DNA of 64,000 nucleotides, taken from the NCBI GenBank assembly GCA_027574665.1, contig CM050658.1, positions 25,937,098-26,001,097 of the forward strand, given 5' to 3'. Source of the DNA: Rhynochetos jubatus (Eukaryota; Chordata; Aves; Eurypygiformes; Rhynochetidae). The notes under the pieces were generated by a model, which was not told where the DNA came from, did not search any database, and saw only the letters and a list, made by a program, of their open reading frames with translations. A program made the translations under genes and the position numbers. Below, one piece after another: positions 1 through 12,900 of the stretch (within the stretch, counting starts at the first letter, position 1; the number at the start of each line of letters is the position of its first letter).

Positions 1-2023
1 GAAGTGTCCATACATGAGCCTCGAGAGTACAGGGAAGCTCTTTCAGGCAGCTGCTAGAGACCCCTGCCAAGAAAACCAGTGTGTGTTCTCTAGCTTGATA
101 GGATTATTCTGAACTGCTGAAAAGACACAAAGTGAATTTTAATCTGGCTAGAGGTTTCTGGTGGATGATTTCCCCTGCTCCCTCTGAAATACTGGTTCAT
201 CTGATGCTAAATGTGATCCTGATTTTCTAAAGGAAAGGACCAGGAACGTATTACAGATGAGCCAGGGCTATATGGAGCCACATGATACTCAAGTTACATT
301 TCCATAAGAGACTGTACTGAGGCAATGTATGGGTGGATCTGGAAAATTACTCTCTCTAGGTATTGCTTTCATCATGCAGACTTTTAATTAACTGTGTTTC
401 CATAGCTGTAAAAATGAATGAATTCTTATTTCCTATGGGTTTGAATTTTCCTCTTTGATTTTGTTGTCTAAGAAAGTGTAAACGCTCCCTGGAGCTTCCT
501 CCTAGTGGGAGCAGGTATGAGGAGTTGCCTTCTCACGTGGGCATTTCCAGGGTTTCTCTATTTTTCATAATGTCACTAGGACCCAACTTATCTTTCTGAT
601 CTTGATCTTTCAAATTCAGTTTAAACCAGTCAGTGGGCTCAACATTTACTGAGGGTGACAAATATGCAGATAGGCATGATCAAAAAGCACTATCATAGTG
701 GAAAACCAGAAAACCAAAAAATCTATCAAGAAAGTTTGTGCAAGTGGAATATTTTTTGTTTCATAATGCTGAAGATTTGGATGGAGAGAGGAGAAAAGCT
801 GCGAGCCCACTGACAAGTTGACAATGGCATGTACGCCAGAGTCAGCATAGTTGGGTGGATTCAGTGTCTTGTAGAGAATCTGTCTGACAAGTTCCTTTCC
901 TCTGAAATAACACTTTAAAATTCACTATTTTGCTTCTGGTGTTACCCTAGTTATTAAGTAAATTAATTTAATTTATTTGTACTTTATTTATAGTGCGCTA
1001 GAAGATAATACCTACTGACTGCTCTGCATTTTAGCTCAGCACATAAATCTTGCCTGATGTTGGGTTATTTTAAACATTTGAACTTCTTAGAATCTGCACG
1101 TAAAATCCAACTTTGTTTTTTCTGAGTTGCTTTTTAAACATTAGAATACGTATTCCAAGTGTTTAGTTATTTTTCCTAAGGCTATGGAAATCAAATGCTT
1201 ATATAAGGTTTTGGAAGGTTGCTTTTGTTATCTTACAAATATAATAGTAATTAGTAATAATCCAATAATTCTGATTAGCCTCAGCCTGTTTGGATCTGCA
1301 GGTATAAGAAATATGAACAAATGTACGTTAACAGCAAAGGAGGTTCTCTTAAGTCTGTCTGTATATAATTTGTCAGTGTAGTAGAAAATCAAATTTAATC
1401 TTTGTATAAAAAAATTGAGCTGACATTCCCCAAACAAATCTTATTACTCAAGAGTGGCAATGTGCTGGCTGTAATAGTGACTTCAGCGCTGACTCATTAC
1501 ACAAGTGGCTTGGTACCAATTGCCAATTTTCACTTGCAAAGAGCCCTCAGAACCTGTTCACTTACTTGGAATCGCCACTGTTTTCACATGACTCTATTGA
1601 GTGCATTTCAGTCCTGTTTCCTTCTCTCTTCTTGGTGTGGTTAAAGTTTCTTCTGCCTTCATGCACTCGGCGAATCGCTTGTATGCAAAATTAGTTTAGT
1701 TATGGGTTTTTTTTAATTTTATTTTTTCCTGTTCTCCAAAATGTCCTTTGAGATCTAGAGCCAAAAGACTAGAGGCTCCAGGGCCATGCTACATTGCAGC
1801 CTTGCCTTCAGGTCTAGTGTAGAGACTCATTGCTATTTCAGGTAGTGCCATATAGGGGCAAATGTGAATTAAAGAGCAAAGCGATCTCCATTATATTATG
1901 TGTACAAGCTGTAAAATAGTTATACAAATCTGCTTTGCCATACGTATAATAGCTAAAAGGTTGCCTTGGGGCTCAGCTACAGGACTAGAAATGGGTTTTC
2001 CTCGCTGTATTTTTATGACATGC

Positions 2024-2046
2024 CTTTTTTTTTTTTTTTTTTTTTT
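2024..2046. repeat. Poly(T) tract
   Basis: An uninterrupted run of about 23 T. It could be the reversed tail of an old retroposed element, but no recognisable element body adjoins it, so a simple homopolymer is the safer call. Confidence 0.85.
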
Positions 2047-2652
2047 CCTGCAGAAAAGTTCTTCAGGGACAGTGTTTTCAAAAAATAGTTTATCTGCCTA
2101 TTTTTCATTTGGCCATCTTAGGCCAGCAGTGCTCTCTAGCTCTGAAAAATCTGTCCCAATTAAATGCAAATTTACAATACCAAAAATTTGAGTCATAGTT
2201 GAAATACAGGCTTTTAACTTTGTGGGGCTCAGAGTTCAGACTCCTAAATGGTTAACCTGAATAAGAACACTTCTGTATGTTGTTGGTATGAGACTTTGCT
2301 GATTAGTTTTGTAGTATGTTTGGAGATGCCCGTGACATTGACAGCTTGTGGGGATGCATCAAAGTCTTTTGGGAAGTCATCTCAGTTTTCACAATGTTTA
2401 TGTCTGTGAGCCATGGTGTTTTTCAGTCACGAGAGTCCCAACAAATTTTAACTGACCTCATAGTAAAAAGCATGTCAGAGGATAGAAATTTGAAAACAGC
2501 TTCCAAACCAGGAAGCAGACAAAACTGTACAAAAGTAGCCCACTCATGCTACCTTTTTGATCTAGCTGGGACCTGGAGGAGACCTTGTGTGATATTACTG
2601 GTGGGCAATTCTAACCTGGCATGACATGGCATTGCATAACGGAACTTTAAAT

Positions 2653-2688
2653 AGCTATATATTTATAATAGCTACTATAAATATAGCT
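2653..2688. repeat. AT-rich near-perfect palindrome
   Basis: Both ends carry AGCTATA-type arms (AGCTATAT at the left, ATATAGCT at the right), and the centre is TAGCTA. The reverse complement matches the forward strand over almost all 36 bases, with a two-base shift in one arm and a couple of mismatches. It could extrude as a cruciform or hairpin. No coding role is visible. Confidence 0.6.
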
Positions 2689-3481
2689 CTTTATAATTCT
2701 AGAATTTCTGAGGATAGCATATAAATTTCTTAAATATACTTGTTCATATGTACTATTTGCATCTAAGTGCTATTATTCATTCTACAGACTGAATAATAAA
2801 CAAATTAAAAGTAGTATTTGGAATTACAGCCACACTCCTCAGCTATCAGCAGAGTATGTGTTATTTTCACTCTCTGTATGAATGAACACAGCTTTTTATT
2901 ACTTTTTCTCTTCTATTTCCAGAGTCCTCACAGATGAAATCCACACTCACATCCTCCCTCTGATGTGCTACTTTGCTGACATTGAGGGTTCTGATAAGGA
3001 GTTTCTGGAATAAGGTCATCATATAATGAGTTGTCCCCTACACCATGTAAAACAATATCACGCAGGTGAGATTTATTGGTGATCAAGCTTTCATTAGCAA
3101 AGTAAACTTTTCTGCAAGGTGCTTCGGTGTGTTGTGTGGGTGGCTCATTGTTTTCTCTTGTGTAGGATTTGGGAAATGTTGGCCACTTGCAATGTGAAGC
3201 ACTGTCGTGTACCCAGCCCGCTGTGCTATATAATCTACTGTTATATGATTAACTGCAGTTTCTTGCAAAAACACCTTTACCAGTTGTACTAACACGTGTC
3301 AAAAGAAAAATATGCTCTTACATATCTCTCTTTCTATAGGATTGAAACACTTTACTGACAAATACTTCTTGTCTTTGACAATATTTCTGAAATCTGTCGA
3401 ACAAGGTGTGAAGTTTTACAGTGCTTATATGTACATTTTAAATGAAATCAAAGCAACCTCCAAATGAAATACCAGGAAAAA

Positions 3482-3741
3482 CCCCTTCTTTTTCTTCTTT
3501 TTCTTTTTCTTTTTCTTTTTCTTTTTCTTTTTCTTCTTTTTCTTTTTCTTTTTCTTTTTCTTTTTCTTTTTCTTTTTCTTTTTCTTTTTCTTTTTCTTTT
3601 TCTTTTTCTTTTTCTTTTTCTTTTTCTTTTTCTTTTTCTTTTTCTTTTTCTTTTTCTTTTTCTTTTTCTTTTTCTTTTTCTTCTTTTTTCTTTTTTCTTT
3701 TTTCTTTTTTCTTTTTTCTTTTTTCTTTTTCTTTCCCCAGC
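3482..3741 (+). repeat. (TTTTTC)n polypyrimidine microsatellite changing to (TTTTTTC)n
   Basis: About 260 bases with no purine on the + strand. From about 3487 to 3680 the unit is mostly the hexamer TTTTTC, interrupted by a few CTT units. From about 3684 to 3726 it switches to the heptamer TTTTTTC. The hexamer length keeps every frame on both strands open, which produces spurious peptides of alternating Phe-Ser or Leu-Phe (+) and Lys-Glu or poly-Lys (-). These are not genes. Such mirror-symmetric homopurine-homopyrimidine DNA can form intramolecular triplex (H-DNA) and is usually length-polymorphic. Confidence 0.97.
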
Positions 3742-5625
3742 TCACTTTTCATAATACAATGAGGTTGTCTTTAGAGGGCTGCATCTTCAGGAGCACTCCT
3801 GAAATGATTGCTTTTAAAATACCATTCTCTGTAAATACTTCACTTTTCATCACAAGTCCCTTGCCTCTGAGAAACCTCATGCAAAAAGCAGAGACTCATT
3901 GAAATCCTAAGGGTAGAACATTCAAAAGGGGGTGGGTACAATCATTGTCTCCATTGTGCAATCACTGCTAATATGAATTCAAGTTAAAATTCAAATGAAC
4001 ACTTGCAGAAATGTGCACTCATCTCACACATTTTATATAAATATGAGATACATGTTATTTATATACATGATGTAAATAGCATCAGTTTCTTGGCTCTTTT
4101 AAAATGGCTTGAAGAAATGGAGTAATCGCTTCAGCTGATGAGGCTTTGCAACATGTAATTTACTATGGGTCCCATCGCTTTTGAATATGTTGAGATTACT
4201 TTTGATGTATAATTGAAAATGTAACTCCTTCATTTGAAATTCTTCTCAACTCTCAAACAATGAGAACAGTCACAACAAAGAAAAGAATGGGAAAAAGAAG
4301 GGGAATGAAAGTCTAACAAAATAGCCAGAATAGCTATCTAATAAACACCCTGTTAAAGGAGTATTTGGATAGGCTGAAGCTGTCTTTTCTTTATTACATT
4401 TCTACCTCCCTGTATTATGAATATTTTACCTTTCACCGTCTGCTGTACATTCCTAGAAGTTTATAGGTATTTTTATACGTATATTACTGTTGAACTACTG
4501 AAGGAGTTCATGTATATAGAGAGTTATAACAGCCTCTTTTTTCTCCCCGCTCAGCTATGGAGTATCCACGCGCACATATCCTCTAGATACTCTCTACCTC
4601 ATCAATGAATGCTGAGGAAAGGGGAAGGCTTGCGCAGGTGGAAGTGAGCCTCTGCTGCTGTTTTTTCCCCAGGGGATTCAGCAGGGAAGACTAGCTCGGA
4701 TACCTCACAGAGGTCAGGTTTGTCTCTCTGAAAGTGTGTGTTAGGCTAACCATGATGAATACTTCCCTTTATCACCTTTTATCGCCTTGTTGAACTGGGT
4801 CAGCAGTATTAGGTTACTCCTTCGATAACAACATTAGGATAGCTGTAAGAGCTGAACCGGGATTTATATCACTAAGCAAGGTACGGTTTGTCTCATAATC
4901 TCTGTGTTAGGGTTGACTGTCAGTTTTGGCTGGGGAATTCCTTGCAGGACGTAAAGATGGGCACTTCTGAGCATCCTGCTGTTGGTGGCAAAGCTGGCAA
5001 AAGTTTCCCTGATCTCAGGAGCAACGTTATTTCACCCAGCAGAGTGCAAGTTATTTGCAGTTATTTTACACTTATTTATGTCTGCTTGTCTGGTTTGTCA
5101 CTATTACCCCTTACAGGTATTAAACTCCATCTTTTCCTTCCATTCCTGTAATAAATAATTGTGAAAAGCTAGCGGATTTTACACTGCTGCTGATTTATTG
5201 CCATGAGCCACAATAACGGCAAAGCCTTTGAAGTAATATTTGAAAACAAAAAAGAGCACAAATGAAGGTTCAGAAATAGCTTCTTAAAAGAGCGCTTGAG
5301 AAAGAGTGATTTTTCCTACCAACATCTCCTCAGTGACAGACCATTAATGGCCTAGCAGTTTGTGGCAGGAGTACAGCTCTGTGAATGATTGTAGCTCTTT
5401 TTTTCTTTCTATGTGGAATTTGCCCGACGAACAAAACCAAGAATGTTAAGGGCCAACCCCAAAGGAAAATTGATATTTATTTTTCTTTTCCACAAAACTT
5501 AACAAATATCCAGAGCATATGTTGATTTCAGACTGAGATGTTTTCTTTAATACACAATTAAACACTACATTTAATTTTCAGTTGTATTTAACTGTTTTAA
5601 ATAGGTAAAATGTGAAAACAAATCA
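3742..5625. other. Non-coding stretch, nothing recognised
   Basis: AT-rich sequence with only short, unconvincing open frames. I see no repeat family, RNA gene or promoter-like GC enrichment. Confidence 0.55.
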
Positions 5626-6195
5626 TGTGTTCTGGTATTGGCTGGGATAGAATTAGTTTTCTTCACAGTAGCTGGTATGGGGTTTTGTTTTGGATTTGTG
5701 TTCATAACACAGGGATGTTTCCATTACTGCTGAGCAGGGTCTAAGGCTTTTCTGCCCCTCGTCCCACCCAACCAGTGAGTGGGCTGGTAAGGAGGCTTGG
5801 GAGGGAGGGAACACAGCCAGGACAGCTGACCCCAACTGACCAAAGGGATATTCCATACCATACAACGTCATGCTCTGCATGTAAAGCTGGGGGCAGAAAA
5901 AGGAAGGGAGGATGTTAGGGTTTACAACGTTTGTCTTCCCAAGTAACTGTTACACGTGATGGAGCCCTGCTTTCCTGGAGTTGGTGGAACACGTGTCTGC
6001 TGATGGGAAGCAGTGAAATAATTGCTTGTTTTGCTTTGCTTGCATGCATAGCTGTTGCTTTAGCTACTAAACTGTTCTCATCTCAACCCACAAGTTTTCT
6101 CACTTTTACTCTTCTGATTCTCTCCCCCTTCCCACCATGCGGGGAGTGAGCATGCGGCTCTGTGGTGCTTAGTTGCCAGCTGGTGTTAAACCACA
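5626..6195 (-). mobile_element. Avian ERV LTR, reverse orientation, probable solo LTR
   Basis: The right end, read in reverse, begins TGTGGTTTAACACCAGC followed by GGCAACTAAGCACCAC, a signature of a widespread avian ERV LTR family. The left end, read in reverse, finishes with CTATCCCAGCCAATACCAG, the usual 3' end of the same family. The interior contains the shared segment around 5800-5880 (TGACCAAAGGGATATTCCAT, then a CGTCATG). ATGTG occurs at both edges (5625-5629 and 6196-6200) and may be the 5-bp target duplication, though the left terminus is mutated and the exact boundary is uncertain. No gag, pol or env lies next to it, so it is a solo LTR. The short open frames inside it are not genes. 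Whether the family is ERVL or ERVK cannot be settled by eye. Confidence 0.85.
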
Positions 6196-9078
6196 ATGTG
6201 TTAAGAAAATAGTACCGCATTAAAATGCTTATCAAATCTGTTTGTTGTTAGTCATAAAGAGGGTGATCAATTCAAGCCAAATTCTCAAATCCTGCTCCTT
6301 GAGGTGTTTTTCAAATGTAATCCATTTTTAATGGACACAGATAAAATTATTTTCTTTTGCATTCTGCACATGCTTAGACAAAACCTTTGCTCTGTGAAGT
6401 ATATTCCCATATTCCCATTAGTAACCTTATTCTCTTTCTCTTCTTGGTCTCTGTTTTGTTTCACTCTTCTACAGCATCTTGTCTGGAAAACCACTATGTA
6501 TATTTGTATTGCATAGAATCTAGTTAAATTGAGCCATGCTAAAGTAAATGCCTGTAATAATAAATGCCAGGTCTCTAACATGCTGGGTTTTTTTCCTTGT
6601 ATGAAATGTTGTTATTATTTTATACCATACAATGTACTGGCATCCATCCTGTTATAATTAGCTTTAAACAAATAGACTTTTACTTAGGGGAAAAAAAAAA
6701 CCCACTCCAACAAAAAAGCCAGAAACCAAGCATCAGTGCACTGACTCAGAATCAGATATTCCAGTTGCTTTTACCTATTTCTTACCTAGTATAAATTTAT
6801 CACACCATCATACAGTACTTCATATGTTCAGGGAAGACTTGGAGATCTTCATGGTCAGAAAATCTTGTCTGTGATCTCGCATTTAGTCTGCTTGATTTTT
6901 ACTGGGTGTGGTTGTTTGGGTATGACTGAAGCATAAGTGCCTGTCATCCCAACAGTAACTTTCATTTACACTGTGTTTACAGAAATTATCACATCAGAAG
7001 TTTCATTTTGTCTCATCGTTCAGTTGATCTGGAAAGGCTGATGGCTAGCAATAGATAGGAGACCACAGCTATATTAAATTAACATACCGATGGTCTTTGG
7101 CATTTGTGAATATTCTTCTACCATTAAACTCTAAACATATTCTATCTGTAATCCAGTGCTTGTATTGTTTGTTATCCACCTTCTTTCTCCCTCTGGGATA
7201 TGGTAATGAATGAAAAGGGAACACGGTTCTGCAAAATCCCCACATATCCGTTTCTTAAGGGGCCACAAAGGATGCTTATAAAATTCCTTTTTTTTTTTTT
7301 ATTTTGTTCCTGGGAGAAAACCCTTCAGCTTTGTGTTCCTGTCAATCATAATCAGTAACAAACTAACCCTCTTTATGAAATACTTAATGTGATCTAAATA
7401 TGTCTTATATTTATTAATATAACTGTATTTACATGGTTCATACAGGAACAGAAGATGGAATATCTGTAGAATTCACTGGATGTAATAAGCAAGCAAGACA
7501 AAGGAAAACAATCAAACAGGCTCTTCTGTGCCATCACTATGAATTCAATGCCTACTAAGCAGCTGGATGCCCATTTTTAGAAAATCTTTTCTTCAGGCCC
7601 AAATAAACACAGGCTTTCACATTGGTGTTGACACTCAATGCAGAATCCATCAAAATGTGAGTTTACATCAACATCTAGAAGCTCCTTCTTTAGGCTAAGC
7701 CCATCTTGAGAAATTCACAGGAACAGACAAGTTAGTTCAGAAGGTCTTTTCTGGCTTTTCTTCTCTTTAATAATTAAAATAAGTATTCCTGTGGGATAGA
7801 GCAGTGAGCAGCAAGAATAGCTGGTAAAAACTGAAATGATTGGACTACATATGGCATCCCTTCCATATTCTATTTTATTCTGCTAATCCTGCAGATGCAG
7901 TAGAGGAGATTTTTACAGGGAGAAAAATCCATCGGGGAATAGGCTGTCTTAAGAGGATTTGGCCCCACTTTGGTACTTAGATAAAGGTCAAATGTTCAGA
8001 AGAAGCCAGCATCAAGCAGCTCTGACCATGGCACTTGCGCACAGATTTTTCAAGGAAGTCAGCATCTTCTATGCAGACCTTGTTGTGATAATCTTATTTG
8101 TTTTGGTGACAAAGCTGAAGCTAAGCCTTTCTGAAAATCTGACTGCTGTAGCCAATTATGTTGACAGAAGCACAGTTGATGCATATTGAATCGTGATTTG
8201 GAATGGTCAGCGAAATGGAAACTGTGTGTGTGTTTCATACATTTTGAAATGTTGTTTAAGAGAAAACTAAGATGAACTAAGAGCTCATTGCAAGCCTCTC
8301 TTGTGTAGCCTTTTGGAAATCAGCCCCAAAATGTTTAGTCAGTGCATTCTTTTCATCACATGGTAGGGAGACAAACCGAATGGCAGTTCACTGTTGGATA
8401 TAATTTTATTCTTTTGAAGAATCATATATAGTTTATATATAAAGAGTGAATATTTTAAGTGAGGAGTGAAATCCAGCCCTAACTAATGTATTGGAAATTT
8501 TGCTCTTAATCTCAGTAGAACCAGTTTTGACACTAATTTTACAGACATTGGCAAAATAATTGATTTGAAACAATGGAATAAAATTTATCTGCTTCACCCA
8601 GACATGGTGGAGGTAACTCCCTTGCCTTTCCAAACAAATGAATGTAAAGGATGAAAAATTTAAAGGATGTTACTGTTTTAAAAGATACAGATTTTATCTG
8701 GTTATTACTGGTTATTTCAGGCATGCTTTCACCTATAGATCTTTATGAAGAAGACAGATATGTACTGTGACCATGGCTGCTTTTTCTACTGTGTTGTTTA
8801 AACCAAAATGTTACAGTATGTCATAGTGTACGTGTGTGTACTTGGCTGCAGTAATTTAAAGAGCTTGAGACAAAATTAATTCTTTCTCTGAAATCCTTAA
8901 AGAACATGAGAGACACTCAGTAATCACTTTAAATTCTAGGCATTTAACAAGTTTTTAAGCATGACTGCCATCCATTACTGAGATTCATTTCACAATTTTA
9001 AGGTGACTAATACATTTTCTAATGTTATTGTTTACAAGACTGGAGTTTTACAAAAAAAACAAAAAGAAATGCTGAAAT

Positions 9079-9101
9079 TAATATATATATATATATATAT
9101 A
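9079..9101. repeat. (TA)n microsatellite
   Basis: About eleven uninterrupted TA dinucleotides, continuing into AT-rich sequence and a short CACACA run near 9118-9126. Confidence 0.9.
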
Positions 9102-9933
9102 AATATAAACACCTATGCACACACACATATTCCAGAAGTGTTGTTTAAAAGACCTGCTGCTCATGTTACTCTTTCCATTTATTTTCTTTTCTTTGTAGTC
9201 ATACATAATATTCTCTGGAGCGTTCATGACTGGAATAAAGACATTAGTGGGAAGCCCAACAACTCCCTATAGATAATATTATCGTCCACAACAATGGCAT
9301 TAAGGAGAGAAACAAATGTCATTGGTTTTATGCTCTACCCCCTTATTTTTTCCTCCACGATCTTTTTGCACAAACCACAAGTTCCAGTGTATACTTCCTG
9401 ATCTTATCTGAATATGCATATGCTCATTTGCTGAAGGCAAGTTGGAAAGTATATAACAGCTTGAAAAGGTCCAACCTTTTTCTTTTGGCCAGAAATAGAA
9501 CCAACACTGTCTAGACTTTATCTGAGGTTTTTTGGGGTGGTTTGGGTTTTTTTCCCTTTCTTTTTAATTCCTGTATTATTGTTTTATTTTATAGTATATG
9601 ATAAGTTCCTAATTATAGGCTCATTTAAAGCTTGCATATAACATACAAGTGCTGTGTTGGTTTCTAGAATAGTGTATGCTTCCGCTGTGACCTATTTTCA
9701 TGCAGCAGAGTCACTGGTTTAATATTCATTTCTAGGTGCAGTGTGAAAACAACAGCATTTTTAAACCCTGAGAAGTGGGTTTTTTTCAGGTGAATGGATA
9801 AACAGTTGTGTGCTTTCATTTTAGCTAGTTTAACATCTGGTATGCAGCAGCAGCAACTGGTGATGCTAAATGCACTGATATGACTTGAAGAATCTATTAA
9901 TCGCACACCAAAGTGTAAGTGGTTCATTGCCCT

Positions 9934-9948
9934 AAAAAAAAAAAAAAA
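9934..9948. repeat. Poly(A) tract
   Basis: Fifteen consecutive A followed by GAAAAG. There is no recognisable retroposon body to its left, so it is called only as a homopolymer. Confidence 0.85.
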
Positions 9949-12900
9949 GAAAAGTGGGAAACTTTGCAGTCTATGGATCTTTTTCTGACACCAAGCAGAG
10001 CGGCACGAGGGATTTGGTTCTTCTTGTCTTTCTCAGTAGTTTCTTTTTGTCCTTGCAAATTTGGCTAATAACTAGCCTGCAAATATGAACTTCAACACAT
10101 AGATGCTGAATACAGCTTGTATGCCCTTATGGATACCGTCCGCAGCATACAGGAAAAGCTAGAAGGTGTGCTGGAAAGGGAAATTCTTAGTAAACAAACC
10201 TCTCCTTTACCTGCAGCATTCACAGATTATCCCCTCCTAATTTTCTCCTTTTACTGGGCAAAGTAATCAGAAATGCTGATATCAGATTATTTGCTTGAAC
10301 CTCAGCTAATTATTATGGATTTTAGGCCTGTTTGCGTCTTTCCACACAATTAAACCATATTAGAGTGTAGTCATTACAAAAGGGATCAGCCTGAATTGAG
10401 GCTCTTACGTTTTCCTTCATGGCTAGGGCTATACTGAAAGGATCCCACATACATACACAACACAAATACTTTGAGATCCGTGATATTTTTTTCACAACAC
10501 TTTCTCAATAGCAACAAAAGGATAGATGTTATAAATAGATAAATATGTTTGGATTGCATCTGCCTGGTCTATCATGTTCAGTGGGATAAGAAAAAAGAAA
10601 TCAATCCCCTCTCCAACCACCCCCTTCAAAAAACAACAACCAGGGTGCAGTCTGAAAGAACCATCATTAACTCTGAGTTGCATTTACATTTTCACCAAGG
10701 ACCAGCATCAATATTAAGTAAGCCACTTCGTAACATGATAATAACCCTTGCTTCCCATTTACAAAAATATATTTTTCAACTGTTTATTTTATAAAGAAAT
10801 CCTTCTGGATCTGAAACTAGGCCAACATGCATTTTTTTAATTGGCTCTTTTTTCCTCACGCTGAAATCGTATTTTTCAGGCTGTCTTTGTTTCCTATCTC
10901 TTTTAAAATAATCAGATCCTGAAACTTGAGCCATATTCTGTAAACTTTAATTCTACTGTTTTCCAATAGTACATAAACTCTGACTGTACATACCTCATTG
11001 TAATGCAGAAAACACTTAACAAAGAACAAAGAGAATATTTAGTATGAGTTTTACCAGAAAGAAAGAAAGCAGATTAAAAAGATCTTTTAGAATTTTTTGT
11101 GTAAAATATTTAAAAATGGAGTTCTCCTTCAAACTCATGAAAAATTATATAAAAGATTTAGAGCATTTGACAAAGTCTGAGAATGAAGAATCATGACATG
11201 CTTTTCAGATCCAGTAAGTACATTGTAAACATCCCTTGACCATTATATAGGATGGTGGAAGGAATAATAAACTGAAAATGCTGTTTAAAATGTGAAAAGC
11301 ATATATATTTAAAAACCTTTTACATGAACTAGCAAATGTACTTTGAAGAATGATGTCTGGATCAAACTTCTTGCTTCTAAACATAACCCAGTCAAATACA
11401 GCTGGCTCTAACAAATTCTGATAAATGTTTTCTTCTCAGTAAGAAAATGAATGCAGTGATGTGCAAAATGAGCATATGAGTATCAGTAAGATTTTTACAT
11501 GCTGATGTTTTTTTCTGGGGAATAGTATGGCAGACACAACAGCCTGCCAGAGGTATGTGCACGCTGAGGCACAAATGGGCTGGTGACAAAACCCTTTACT
11601 AGCGTAGATTGTGTGGAGGAACAAGATGGGATAAATATTGATGTAAAACCACCAACCAACCAACCAAACCCAAAACATCACTATTTGTATTTGCTTTTGA
11701 AACTGGTAGCTTGGGTGGGAAAAATTGCAGCCGGACTGAAGCAGTGTGTGCCTGGTGTGGCCTGGGCTATTTTGGAAAAAATGGCAGGATTTAGGTCTGA
11801 CACGGATGCATGAGTTCAGAGATTATTCATAGATCCTATTTAAAATAGGATTGAAATGTGCACACTGAGTTTTGGTGCAGTGGGTCTGTCTGTTTCATTA
11901 TTTTTCTGTAGCATATCACAAAGTGTGAAGGCAATATGCCTTTTCAGAGCAACCAAAAAAAGTCCTACTTGATTTCCCTCTTGGTTATGCATATTATGTT
12001 GAATATGAAGTATTTTTGCATCTAATGTTATTTCAGTTTGTACACAGTAGTTAAACAAGTTTTGTTTAGAAATATGTGTATCAGTATAATAATTGCAGTT
12101 AATTTTAAATTCTTTTAAATGATTATATTTTACTTACATATAAAGAACTAGATCTTTCTGCAGGTAATCCTTTTATAGGGATTCAGTTTTTAATTTTTTT
12201 AATGGTTTATTCAACACGTTTTAACATACGTATGAACAATTCTTTGCAATATCTTGCATGAATATGCATATTCCAAGTTACCTGGAACCTCTCACCTCAC
12301 AAATAAAACAGAAGGGATTAAGTTAGAGGACAGTCATAAAGATAAACAAACTGAAATCTGAATACAACAGAAAATGTCCAAACCCCTTCTGAAAGCTCCA
12401 GCTACAGCTGAATAAATTTTTGTTAAACTTTAAGTGGTTTTAGACAATTTTTCTATTAATTTTCACAATATCAATTCCATTAAATACATATATAGGATTG
12501 TTTAATAAATGAAACAGTGTTAAGTATGTGAGACACTTTTTTTACCATGATCTGTACTTAAACCTTCCTCTCTCGAGATAACTACTAAAATAGGTCACAG
12601 TATAAGAATAGTACAGCAAGCAACCTAGGGACTGGATTCTGTTTGCAAACTGAGTGGCATAAATCCATCCTAACACTGTTGATTCGATTGGTTTAACTTA
12701 GATTAAACTATATTGTTATTAATGAACATGCATCTACTGCAGATGAGATATTAATTCCTCCAAAGCCCTAACACCAACGAGCAGGCTGTAGCTGGCAAAA
12801 AACCTGAAAGTGGTAGGAAATGCCTGCCTTCTTTTATTTAATCTAGAATTTTCCTTGAAACCTGTACTGCAGGAGCGTCTGACCTTTCAAGCATATGGAT

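Larger units (their letters stand above)
1..3481. other. AT-rich non-coding stretch, no recognised gene
   Basis: I see no gene I can recognise. The sequence is AT-rich and CpG-poor, and its open frames are short (102 codons at most), as expected by chance. It contains a run of 23 T (2024-2046), a 36-bp near-palindrome (2653-2688) and one splice-acceptor-flanked open segment at 2923-3013 that is reported as a finding. No repeat family was recognised by eye, although old degraded elements would be missed. Confidence 0.6.

Noticed and set aside
3425..3762. Four overlapping frames of 96-106 codons coding poly-Lys, Lys-Glu, Phe-Ser and Leu-Phe repeats
   Set aside because: They are translations of the (TTTTTC)n microsatellite, whose six-base period keeps frames free of stops.
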